From: Ignelater luminosus
Taxonomy: Eukaryota > Arthropoda > Insecta > Coleoptera > Elateridae
Assembly (NCBI GenBank): GCA_011009095.1
Contig: VTPC01000954.1
Coordinates: forward strand, 107,209 to 171,208
Length of the DNA: 64,000 nt
Direction of reading: 5' to 3'
Shown: one piece after another, positions 23,890-34,945 of the stretch
How the letters are laid out: the number at the start of each line of letters is the position of its first letter
How positions within the stretch are numbered: the first letter of the stretch is position 1
Position numbers and translations under genes: made by a program
The notes under the pieces: generated by a model
The model's input: the letters and a program-made list of their open reading frames with translations, nothing else
Told to the model about the DNA's origin: nothing
Databases searched by the model: none

Positions 23890-25501
23890 ATTTAAACGAG
23901 AAGACTTAATAAGAAAATGTGGGACTGTTTTTTATGATAAAAATATGTATTTTATACTGCATTAACATATTTTTATTATGTTGTTACAGCTGCCAAGTAC
24001 TTTGTAGATTTAAAAATATACAGCAGTTGTTTATTACTTGTTTTGTATATATTTAAGTTTAATAAAATTATACAGCCTAATCAAAGTGTATAATCTTTTT
24101 TACCAGGTCTTATTAAAATGATTCCAATGTGTTGTTGTAAAACCAGATATTTTAAGCAACATACTGAATAATCGTCCCTTTATAATAGTTAGTCAAGAGT
24201 TGTGCCACAGCTAAGTATTCTAAGTAGACATATTTATTGATACCCTCTAGAAATTTCATTCAGATGTTTCATGGAATACCTCATAAGGTGCTCTAATTAG
24301 CTTAATTATAGGTATTTTGCCACAGGTTCGCTCAAGCCGACCAACAATTCTATATTACTTAGCTAAAGAATTTTTAATTCTACCCACAATTATGAGGGTG
24401 TTTTGTGACGGAAGGTTTAGCCCAGTCGGCTCCCTAGTTTGCAACACTAACCTCAAATTTGCAGCTGATTATCTTGATCCTATTTTTGCAGTGCATTAAG
24501 ATTCATCCAGAGTCAAGGATTGAATTCATTTTTGAACATAAGCTTGAGATGAGTTAGATCCAATCTTGAATGCTTTTGAATCTATTGAGTTAAAAAAAAT
24601 TATGGATCAAAACAGACCAAAATAATAATTGTGGTCAATTGTGTTAGCATTCTGCCAAAGCTGTTACTTTGACAGCCATGGCAGCAGTAGTTTTGAAGGT
24701 TAGATTACTGTCATTATAAGTTTAATAAAATGAATCTTATAGCGTTTTCAGTTGAGCATAGTTTGCACTGGTATGATGTCATGCACTCCACTAGTTTTAC
24801 AGCTGACTGGTGAAAAGTGCAAGTGCAGCCGAACAAGCCTTAAGTTTATGGTACAACGAAATTTGGCGCACATAACCTTATAAATTGGTTTTTATTATAG
24901 TGTTTTCTGTTTCATTATTAAGCATACTATAAAATTATGGAACATTTTATATACTTAAAAATTAATGTTAATTCAATTACATTATCACTGGATGAATCAA
25001 CATTTAACAATTTCGAAACTTCTTTGGTAGTTAACCAGCCAAAATGCACACCAAGGGCAAAATTCATTGCACACAAGTGACAGTCAAAAACGCCAGCACT
25101 GTTGTAGTGCGCACTCATACTACCAGCCAAAAACGAAAGTTGCACCCAGTGCCAGTGCAATAAAAGTGCAGTCAACCGAAAATGCTATTACTGATTCAGG
25201 TGTTGTTGCTGATATGTAAACTGGAAAACTTACAGTATCAGTGTTGTCAACACTAATTATTAAATCTCTTATCGTCCTACTGCATAAATATAAATAAAAA
25301 TTAAAAATTCCTATACTCACCTATATAAATTTTCTATCTCATTTGAATAAATATAATTACCACCATTTTAATCTAAATAAATAACAAATAGATTTATACA
25401 GTTTATGAAAATAAAATCATTTATTTTTTTTATTTGGTTGGCTAAAAAGATTGACACATTAATAAAAAAATATTAACAAAATTTTTGTAATAAAAATTTC
25501 A
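23890..25501. other. Spacer between the two FAM210 genes
   Basis: A poly(A) signal AATAAA lies at about 24061. Weak ORFs (24317-24499 plus; 24927-25320 minus) match nothing recognised and are probably chance or old repeat. No FAM210 exon debris was seen. Confidence 0.45.
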
Positions 25502-26026
25502 ATGACATTTGCAATTCCAATTAGTAAAAATATAAATATCTGCTTTTTAAGAACCATACGAAATCTTTCAATTAAACAGCATAAAACTCTTACAAAACGT
25601 CCAACATATTTTCAACGTTTTATAAAGACATGTCGTGAATATTGGTATGTTGCAATTCCTGTTCATGTAGTTACTTCTTCAGTATGGTTTGCTGGATGTT
25701 ATTATATAACTCAATAGTATGTATTTACTAAAAGTGGTTTTAAAAAGTAGATTGACTTAATGACACTTTATTTTAGCGGTTTTAACATACTAAAAATACT
25801 GAAAAGATTGCATGTAAGGCAGGATGTAATCGATTTCTTTACGCACTCGGATATGGGCCATTTAACAGTAACCTTTGCATTATATAAATTGTTAGCTCCA
25901 ATAAGAATAGCTACTACAATTTATGGAAGCAGTATTGCAATAAGACATCTGTCAAGAGCAGGTTTGATCAAACCAGTCAAAAACCCATTTAGAAAAAAAA
26001 AGAAAGAAAAAGAAAAGGTAGCTTAG
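25502..26026 (+). CDS. FAM210B-like DUF1279 protein (tandem paralogue)
   Basis: Second DUF1279 gene, 1.6 kb downstream of the FAM210A-like gene on the same strand. Exons 25502-25716 and 25777-26026 (60-bp intron, GTATGT...TTTTAG), 154 residues. It shares EYWYVAIPVHVVTSSVWFAGCYYI, then MGHLTVTFALYKLLAPIR and a second hydrophobic stretch ending AGLIKPV, closely parallel to its neighbour. It lacks the long charged C-terminal helix and ends in a lysine cluster. The short length and ending recall FAM210B, an inner-membrane protein of mitochondria, but it could equally be a local duplicate of FAM210A. The intron is in the same position and phase (2) as in the neighbour. Confidence 0.85.
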
Positions 26027-27296
26027 AATTATAAAGAAACATAAAAATTACTTACTAGTTACTATTTATTTTCTAATTTTCAAAGCACATTAAAATGGAA
26101 TGATTCAATTAACTATCTCCTTTTTTGTAAAATGTTAAAATATGTAAAAAACCAAAAGCTTGTATCACAGCAAACAAGTACCTATGTAAAAAGTTGTTAT
26201 TCATTAGGTTATTCATCACATATTGTGGACTGATAAGAATAATCTAAATAGTAATTTTCTATTGCCATCTTCTTACTAGTTAGATAAATGGAAATTGTAA
26301 AATAAATCATTAATATTAAATGGAATTGGTTGATTACAATAAATATATAAAATTCTCAAATTGATGCCAAGCACAATTATTTAATAAAAGAGTAGTAATT
26401 ATTTTTACTAAATTACTTGGAATCACCATCTGCATGTAGAATTATATTAAAATGTCTATGTCCTATTTTTATAAAAGTAAAAATGTAATGGACAGGCACA
26501 TTTAATAAACTTAACAAATCCAGTGTTTGTATTTTTGAGCATATATCTGATGTATTCATGATGGAATAAGCCTTGAACTGTAATTATAAGTTATTATATC
26601 ATGTACTTATTGCCATTAATATTTGTAATGAATTAGTTATAAAATACATGTAAAACAAGCTTATTCTTACATTCATTTAATTAACATTTTTCTTTATTAA
26701 CATGCTCACTTTGTAAAAATGCATGTGTTACATTGCTTCTATCACATTTTCCAACTAATGATATGGGAATACTAAATTTCACACTGTAATATTAATGGCA
26801 CACTCTTACCCTAGAAACTGCTTTATAAAACTATTCTGTGCTACAAATTATATCAGCTAGAGAATTTATAAAGAATTAATGTAAAATGAACAAATATATA
26901 CGGAAATGAATTATATCGTTACTATCACACAACAAAACGCTTGCACCTATATAATTGTGACAACTTTTACAATTCACATAATAGGGACTATTATAAATAA
27001 TAATATTTAAGAAACATAATAGTTCTATAAAGCATCATTAAACCACTGAAAATTTTTAAAGACACCATCAAATTACATCAAAAACAGTTATTTAAATCCA
27101 ATCAGTGTTTAGGCTATTCAAGAAGCATTTTTAAGTTTTTCTAGTGCTCCTTTAAAATTCAAACATCTACCGAAGCAAATTGACATTGTCTGAATAAATG
27201 TAAATAATTTAAAAACAAGTGCAATACTTAAAACTACAGGATACTAAAACTTCGTTGAATTATTAAACGAAACTACTAATTAATATTGACCTTAAT
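26027..27296. other. Convergent 3' region of FAM210B-like and zyxin genes
   Basis: AT-rich, no gene. AATAAA words at about 26302 and 26338 could end the FAM210B-like mRNA. The zyxin 3' UTR enters from the right. Confidence 0.5.
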
Positions 27297-30200
27297 CTAT
27301 CCAGTATATTGGTAAGTGGCAGACACAGGATGCATTTGTCGCGGTGTATGTTGTAAACGTTGAATATGACAACTTCGGCACATCAAGCGACCATTCAAAG
27401 GATAACATCGTTTGTCTGGTTCATCTGTAAGTTGCATACCACATTCTTCACACATATAACAATCTACATGGAAATCTTTATCCATTGATACTACTCGGAC
27501 GGTTTCTTCTGTTCCTTCCACTGGGGTTATACCTACATATAATATAAATAGTCATGTAACAAGTACATATAATACAAATACATACCTTTTCCACATAATG
27601 CACATTTTGGAGCAAACATTCGATGATAATCATTTACGCAATATATTTTATTGTCTACATCTACAGTGAATGGCACTCCATCAAGACATTCGTTACACAT
27701 ACAACATCTAAAGCATCCTGGATGGTAAGATTTCCCCATTGCTTGAAGAATCTATGTGCAAAAATAAAATATATTATTAATAGTTTTTAATTTTAAGTTA
27801 ATACTAATACATTCAGGGCCGTAGTCAGGATTTATTTTCAGGGGAAGTTGAACGATTATAATTTTATTAGTAGCAGCAAATCAAAATTGACATTTGAGGA
27901 AAATTCCAAGAAAGGCAATTTTGCTTGTCGATTTATTTCATAATTTTATAAACAAATAATACACAATTTTTTTATAAGAAAATAATTACATAATATTATA
28001 AAATAATAAGACAGAATTACAAAACAAAATCTTTCTTCGGGATGTCTTGGCAAATATATCAATTAATTTGTTAATGTCGATATCTACATCTCTATGTATG
28101 CTCATCAGTGCTAATCCCATTAATCGCGTTTCCCCTATGGAGTTCCTTAAATATACTTTAAGTTGCTTGAGCATAGAGAAAGTAGGTTCAGGAGTGGTGG
28201 TAGTTACAGGTAACGTCACCAAAATTTTAATAAGGGAAGTAACATTCGGAAATAGTTGTAAGTATTTAGAGAATCTATTGCATTAGCTGGTAATTCATCC
28301 TTTGAATTGATTTGTTTTTCCACAGAGATATTTCTGTTTTAACATAATATTTCAGTAGTAAACTTTGTAGAGATGTGATAATTGTTTTATGGTCTGAGAA
28401 TCGACTATGTAATTGCTCCAGAAATCTCTGAAAAAAGGTGAAATATTCTTCTGGAGATTTTGCTGCTGCATTACACCATAATTTTTGTCTTGCAATAGTT
28501 CTTGCGTGTCTATTTCATCATCTGTTGCTGCTAGAAGGTTCAGATGTTTTATGTACAGGGTGTATACTTAAGATGTCCTCAAACTTTACAGACATTTTTT
28601 GATCCAAAATAAGAAAGATAATTAATATAAACATAAATGTCTGCAACCTCTTCAATTACAAGATATAAGCAATTTAACATTTAAAAGTACAATTTTATTT
28701 CTTCTTTGTAAATGAAAATGTGCAGGTAGGGTTGCCTATCACTTCCATCAAGGGGCGTCATCATTCTTGAACAACCTTGTAGAAGTGCATAAATCTAATA
28801 GGATAAATAAGACACAATACCCAGAGAAGAAAGAAATGCAAGCTACATATCCAGGAAGTTGTATTTGTACTTATATTTTACTTTTTCTTTGTAAGTATTG
28901 AAACAAATAAATAATTAACAATAAACATCAAATCAACTGTTCAAAATGTCTACCTCTAGCTGCGATGCACGCTACGAATTGTTTGAAAGCCTTCTTCAAT
29001 GCGTTCTCGAAGGGCCTGCATGTTAGAAATTGGGAGTACGATAAATCAATGTTTTAAGGTGACTCCAAAGCAAGAAGCCTAGCAGATTGCAGTCTGGAGA
29101 CTTGGCAGGCCAATTAATCGGCCCAACTACCAATACAACGATCTTGGTACCTGGCATTGAGAAATTCTCTTGTTATCTGATTAAAATGTGGTGGAGCACC
29201 ATCATGCATAAACCAGGATTGATGATGAACTTCTACTGGAACATCCTCTAAGAGTTCTGATAAATTATTCATTTGTTTCAATACTTACAAAGAAAATTAA
29301 ATTGCTTATATCTCGTATCTTGAAAGAAAACTCAACGCCTACTGTTTTTGCATAACATCAACTAACTTGAATTTTTTAAATGGAACACCCCTGTATATTT
29401 CTCAAAATTCTGAATACACCTGAGATTCTCTTTTCAATCACATGACATACTTAACAATTTTCATGAGGATCAGACTGAAATTAAAGAAAACAACTAAAGC
29501 ATTTTGAGAATTAAATTATCCCTAAAGCATTGTTTTTTTTGGCATAACTAATGCTATAGCTGCAGTAATTTTATTTTCAACTCCTTTAGACTTGCTGGTG
29601 GAGTTACATAAACATGATCTTTTAAAAAACCCCACAAGAAGTAATCCAGAATTGATAAATTGAGAGATCTTGAAGGCCAAGACCTCAAGAAAATCGTTAA
29701 GTATGTTATATGGTTGAAAAGAGAACTTCAGGTGTATTCAAAATTCTGAGAAATATACAGGGTGTTCCATTTAAACAATTAAAGTTAGTTGATGTTGAGT
29801 TTTCTTTCAATGCATAATATTATGCTTCTTATTACATCAAGCAACTTCCTCCTTTGCATTTTTTTCATATCTTTAAAAATAAAATAGTAGTAGGCTGGCG
29901 AACGATTTTTCAGCCACCCTGTATGTTTAACATTACTTGCATGACAAAGAGCAGGATTTAGTAAATGTGAACTGCAGTAGACATACAAAGCTACTGGATA
30001 TCTTTTCCTAATTATACTTTGCATTCCTTTAAAAGATCCACGCATTGCTGCAGCACCATCGTATCCTTGACCAATTAACCGATCACAGTTAACGGTGCTG
30101 TTTTACAAAAGTTAAAAACACTTCTCGTAAGTTGTAATTTCCCTCTGTACCATCAACAAAACAAACACAAAGTGACATTTGCTTTTTGCATGAAATTCAC

Positions 30201-33200
30201 ATTCTCAATAAAGCACAGAAATTTCCATCATTTACAAGCGGATCATCAAGATGATAATTGTTTCTACTATGACTAGTAAACAGCTTGATTGCAGATTTCC
30301 AATTATTTGAAGGCTTAATTACTAATGCCTGTAACATTTGATGATCTCCTTTCCTAGCTCATTCATTGGCAAACACAGTACTTGCAAAGAGCTCCTTGAT
30401 TTTCAACTCTGATGTACGCTAACCACGGAAATCAATTAAATCAGTTTGATAGGAATCTCAAGTTTCTGTTTCCTACTAAAGGAAACTTAAAATGACAATC
30501 TGGCATCCACAGAGTAGTTAAAATTTTTTGGTTGAGATATAAACCCACATCGTTGACATCAAGATTATCGATTCATTTAGTATTATTAGTAGGATTTCCT
30601 CATTTATGGCCGCAATACTTTCATCTGTTCAATCGAATCTATTTTTGAGTTCAAAGAATTTTCACTATAGTCGCTTTTCGCAAAGAAGTTAGATATTGGC
30701 AACTGCCGCTTTGCCAGTTCTTGTAGGTTTGATTAATTCTCACAAAAATCAAAAGTTCAAGACAGCTTAAACTATCACACTAAAATCGAATGACCACAAA
30801 ACTTATAAGCACAAACTAACTCCAACAATAACAACCAACCAAATAAGAAATGAGAAGCGCATTTGCAAAAACATTTTATTTAAAAGCCTGTATGTGACTT
30901 CCTAAATTTCTGCTTTTGTTAAAATTTTCTTAAAAGTATTTTACCTAGAAGAACGGTGAGGATCAAATAACCCAATAGTAAAGGATATTTGGATACCTAC
31001 CTATTTCTCTTTCTTATTACTCCATGAAGTTCAAAAGATCTTTTCAAAATTTTTTCCATGAAATGTAAATAACAACTAAAAATTTTTAATATAATTGCAA
31101 TTTTTATAAGGGGTAAAGTACATGTCAAACCTTTTTGTCTGATATAAGATTAAACAGCTAGAATTTAAATTCATATTTATTTTCAATCACATCACACCGA
31201 GGGTCGTATTCTTCGCCAGTTCTTAAACGAAAATGCATATTGTAGTAATACAAAGTAAAATACAAACTACAGATGTGTCACGCGAATATCGACCAGACAG
31301 CTGAGTCAAACCCTGTTGACATAAGGGTCATTTTCCCAAAAGCATCTTATGCCCCTCCAGCTGGTTGTAGCTCAGCAGGGTTCAGCAGTTCTCAAAGGTT
31401 TTTTCGATAATTCTATTGCCGTAGGTATATTATTTGTTTAAATGTTTGAAAACTGCAGAACACTGCTCAACTACAATAATCATTATAGTACCTATCGGTT
31501 TCTTTGCGAAAATGATCCTTATATTAACAGCATTTAACTCAGCTATTCGGTCGATATTCGCGTGACACGTCTGGAGCTTGTATTTTACAATTCTACAATA
31601 TGCGTCTTCGTTTAAGAACTGACGAAGAATACGACCCTCAGTGTGACATGATTGAAAATAAATAGGAATTTAAATTCTAACTGTTTAATCCTAAATCGGT
31701 CAAAAAGGTTTGACATGTACTATAGTGATTGTCATCAGGTATTATTCTCTAGATGTATAATGGATTAGTGTTCGAGTCCACCTCTTGACAGAGTCTATAA
31801 TTATCTGAACAAAATTGCCATCATAAATGCATTTAGTAAACTAACTTAGGACTCAACATCTGCATTTAAGGATTTAAGTAATAAATAGTAAGCAAATAAG
31901 AACTGCCATTTTTCTTAGTAATTAGTAACACTTATTTCTTCGTAACATTATAAAATCATAAGAATTGCAAGTTATATAAACTGCAGATTTCAGGGAGGGT
32001 TTCAACCAAACCCCCCCCCCCTGTTTATGGCCTTGAATACACTTCATACAATAATAAACTAGTCTTTTAATAAATGCTACTTAAGAATTCCCTAACCTAC
32101 AAACAAGAACGACAGTCTTATTTCTTACCATCTCCATGATCAAATGTCCACAAATAGCACATTTTTCGGCAGTTTGTTGAAAGCCCGAGTACTAAAAAAA
32201 GTAACAATATATAATTTATTCAAATTATTCAAATGATAATTATTACACGTACGAGGTAATCTTCTTCACAATAAACTCTGCCATGAACATTATAGAATGC
32301 CTTTCCACGAAGCGCACGACCACAAGAACAACAAATAAAACAGTTAGTATGATAAAGATTGCCCATAGCCTGACAAGCTTGTCCAGCACCTGTTACTTTT
32401 TCTCCACAAGTGTGACAAATACCTAAAATTAAAATACCAAATACACATCTATCAATTAAAATAAATAATAAAGTAAATATATACCAAAATATTCTCCTTC
32501 TTCCTCATGCTTTTCCATCTCCTCTTCAATTTGTCTCGTCATTTCTTCAATTTTCTTTTCAGCTTCAGTCGGACCTCTTGGTCTTGGAGGAGTAACGCTG
32601 TATGGTAATAAATTTTTGCCACTAAATTTAAGTTTACCGGAACTTGTTGTACTAGCTGTGCTGGGTGTTGGACTTGGTGGTGGTTGGGTTCTAATTTCAA
32701 CTTTTTCAGGAACCTTCTTAACTTCTCTTTGTGGACTTGTTGGCATACCAGCAATGCCTGTTGCAGGAGCACGTTCATAATTTTTTGCAGAGGAAGTTTG
32801 AAATTGTTGTGATATACTTCCTGTCATACAAACATAATCTGATGCATTAATTTCGTCTAATTGCTGTTGTGTTAAATTTCTTGAGGAAGAATTATGAAAA
32901 ACTTGTTGAACTACTTTTGTACCTGCAATAAGTGGCACCTTGGGTGAATTCATGACGGAATATATTGGCTGATACGATGGTGGATAATTTTGGTATGATG
33001 TTGGATAAGGGGGAGGTGCTTGTCCTGCAGCGACTTGAGGACCAGGAATGGCATTTCCAGATTTATGAGATATTCCTTGTATATTCTCATAGACGGGTAG
33101 AATTTCATTTTCTGAGGTAAAATGTTTATTACCTGTAGGCACCTGAGGTTGTGCTTTATGATAGATACCGTCAGAATGATTAGAAGCACCTGTCTGATGA

Positions 33201-33667
33201 TAATAAGGAGGTCCACTAGACTTGGAGGTAGTATAATAATTAATGTTTTCATACACAGGTGAAGCATAATTAGTACCACCTCTAGGGCTTGTAGGATACT
33301 GAACAGAACCTCCGTATGAATGGGAAGGACTTGTAGATATTTGAGGTTTGGCACACTGTACGTAAACATCATTTTCTTCTACTTCTTTTTGTGTTCCTAA
33401 AGTCTCTACTTGTTTAGGTGTTGCATACTTGGAACTAGCAATGATATTGTTTCTTTCATACATCTTATAATCAGATGTAGGAACTTGACCAGAAGGTAGA
33501 GAGCCTTCTGCGGCAATACTTTCGATAGCTCCCATTGATCGCTGTTTCTGGTGATAAGTTGGAAGAGTAGAGTCATTTTTACCTATAATACGACCATATC
33601 TTGATTCTTGTTCATTTTCATCTGTAATAGCCATGTTTTGTAGCTTCTGAATATATGTTTGATCCAT
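27297..33667 (-). CDS. Zyx: Zyxin family LIM protein
   Basis: Focal-adhesion and cell-junction adaptor of the zyxin/LPP/TRIP6 family; in flies it acts in mechanosensing and Hippo signalling. Coding exons (minus): 33667-32485, 32422-32253, 32191-32129, 27751-27586, 27532-27297; 605 residues. Residues 1-394 are low-complexity, rich in Pro, Ser, Tyr and Gln, with two PVYENI motifs (Tyr139 and Tyr193) and a helical [17 protein letters not shown] just before the LIM region. LIM1 starts at CHTC (about 397-450), LIM2 at CAIC (about 462-518), LIM3 at CALC (about 523-585), each with the Cys/His zinc ligands. Intron 3 (4.4 kb), inside LIM2, holds a hAT element. The start is ATG 33667; the frame stays open upstream, so an extra 5' exon is possible. 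No FPPPP Ena/VASP-binding motif is visible. Confidence 0.92.
28556..29393 (-). mobile_element. Mariner-like element relic nested in the hAT
   Basis: CAGGGTGTATAC at 28556 and a facing CACCCCTG ending at 29393 are each flanked by TA. On the minus strand, degraded transposase pieces are legible: [11 protein letters not shown] and FLNARYQDR (about 29140-29260), then [11 protein letters not shown] (about 29080-29120) and a C-terminal HFEQLI-like end near 28945. These are the DDE-domain signature blocks of insect mariner-type transposases. Frameshifts make it inactive. Confidence 0.75.
29394..29800 (-). mobile_element. Second mariner-like fragment and inverted repeat
   Basis: The minus strand reads [20 protein letters not shown] (about 29620-29690), a degraded version of the WPPRSPDL-x-PLDYFLWG block. 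About 80-100 bp around 29355-29440 is inverted and repeated at 29712-29800, including the element end ACAGGGTGTTCCATTTAAA at about 29757. So either two related copies inserted in opposite orientation or one copy was rearranged. Confidence 0.65.
31117..31721. mobile_element. Foldback MITE (about 605 bp) nested in the hAT
   Basis: AGTACATGTCAAACC at 31117 and its complement ending at 31721 begin arms of about 210-220 bp. These pair through blocks such as GAGGGTCGTATTCTTCG, AAATGCATATTGTAG and GTGTCACGCGAATATCGACC. A TA lies next to both ends. The central loop of about 150 bp has no ORF. Confidence 0.8.
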
Positions 33668-34007
33668 TATCACTGTGTTTGTATTTTCTTGGAATGTTTG
33701 TTTGGAAATAACAAAATTAAATTACACAAAATCTAAAATTAATTAAGTTAAGATATAAACAACATACACATTTTCCTAAATCATTGCTTAAATAAACTGC
33801 AATTTTAAATAAAATTAATCAATCGGTGAATCAAACCCGAAAGACGAAATAAATACCGTGTGAGTAATTCGGGCGATCCATGAATCCAATAAAAAAAAAC
33901 ATCTCAGATATAGGAAGCGGATTTCAATGCACTCAAAAAAGTTCTTCAAGCTAAAGGCCGATTTCCATTGAGTTTGTGCTGTAGTTATTATTAGGTTATT
34001 ATTTTCA

Positions 34008-34336
34008 ACGAACTCCGAAGGAGTCGTTACTGAATTTGCGAAGTCTGTCTGTCTGTCCGCATTTTTTGTCAAATTTTGAAATTTTAACTTTAGATTTGGA
34101 TTCTACATCAAATACTAGACAACGTGGTATCTTCGTTTTTTGATAACTCTTCGGGAACATGGTCAAAATGGCGGCCGAAAATTAAAAAATTCTCAAAAAT
34201 TTTTTTTACTTTAGAATCGTATTCTACATCAAAAAATAAGACAAACGTGTAGTTTTAGTTTTTTGATATCACCTCGGGAACATGGTCAAAATGGCTGCCG
34301 AAGTCTGAGAAAAGTAACAAAACGGAGTTCGTTGTG
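34008..34336. repeat. Degenerate tandem repeat bounded by inverted 12-mers
   Basis: Two copies of a unit of about 115 bp (about 34073-34180 and 34190-34300) share GGATTCTACATCAAA-like and GGGAACATGGTCAAAATGGC sequences. The block is bounded by CAACGAACTCCG (34008) and CGGAGTTCGTTG (ending about 34336). It lies just upstream of zyxin. Element class not determined. Confidence 0.65.
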
Positions 34337-34945
34337 GTTATGCTTTGCATTTCCAGATGTTTTTATATACGGTATGCAGCTTTGAATAATGCATATCATC
34401 TTGATTATCATTTATCAATGACCCGTAACCGCAAGTTGATGGTTTGATAGCGTAAATAACAAAACCAAAAGTGATAGAACAATAGAGTTTGAACAAATTC
34501 GTGTTAAACATCCCGTTAAAGGTAAAATCACGTGGCCAATTACGGTGAAAGTTTAGCAGGCATGTTTAAAGAGTTTGAGCAAACAACTGACAATCTACAA
34601 ACGTTAATACAACCTAACATAACTTGGCAATCTAAGTGAATATGGTTATTTAAGAAAACACGTTTTCAATTTATTTATTTATTATTAATAAATTAGTAAC
34701 CGTGAGAATATCGTCAAAATACACACGCTCGAAGTACACGTCACAACTTCCTAACCTCACAAACCGATTTATCGTATACGGTATTTGCTCTCTTACCTGG
34801 GAAGGGTTTTGTCAATTACTATTATTGTACTCAATATTGTGGTACTCAAGTAAAATTACGCTTCTTATTAGTCGGTTCCGTTTGTTATTGAGATTAGTTC
34901 GCATATTTTCCGCGGCTTTTCTTCGTCGTGCTTGTAGTCCCTCGA

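Larger units (their letters stand above)
28040..30480 (-). pseudogene. Broken hAT transposase (ZMYM1/DUF4371-like)
   Basis: Discontinuous minus-strand remnants of a hAT transposase: N-terminal/central DUF4371-like part at about 29930-30480 and the C-terminal dimerisation part at about 28040-28220. A mariner-type insertion and further rearranged sequence (28556 to about 29800) separate them. Motifs are named in the parent element. Multiple stops make it non-coding. Confidence 0.8.
27814..32035 (-). mobile_element. Degenerate hAT transposon (4.2 kb) in a zyxin intron, with nested insertions
   Basis: Ends CAGGGCCGTAGTCAG and the complement of CAAGGCCATAAACAG form imperfect TIRs. They are flanked by an 8-bp duplication with one mismatch, AATACATT (27806-27813) and AATACACT (32036-32043), diagnostic of hAT. 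Minus-strand transposase fragments are visible. The central region reads [20 protein letters not shown] then [15 protein letters not shown] (about 29930-30090), preceded by DUF4371-like sequence up to about 30480. The C-terminal dimerisation region reads [19 protein letters not shown]...[10 protein letters not shown] (about 28040-28220). The coding sequence is broken by stops, frameshifts and at least two nested elements, so it is inactive. Confidence 0.85.

Noticed and set aside
24317-25320. Several small ORFs between the FAM210 genes
   Set aside because: Overlapping frames without splice logic or family resemblance; not a third FAM210 copy.
31760-31785. T-loop-like GTTCGAGTCCAC suggesting a tRNA
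   Set aside because: No acceptor stem, D-arm or anticodon stem could be built around it; it lies inside the hAT element.
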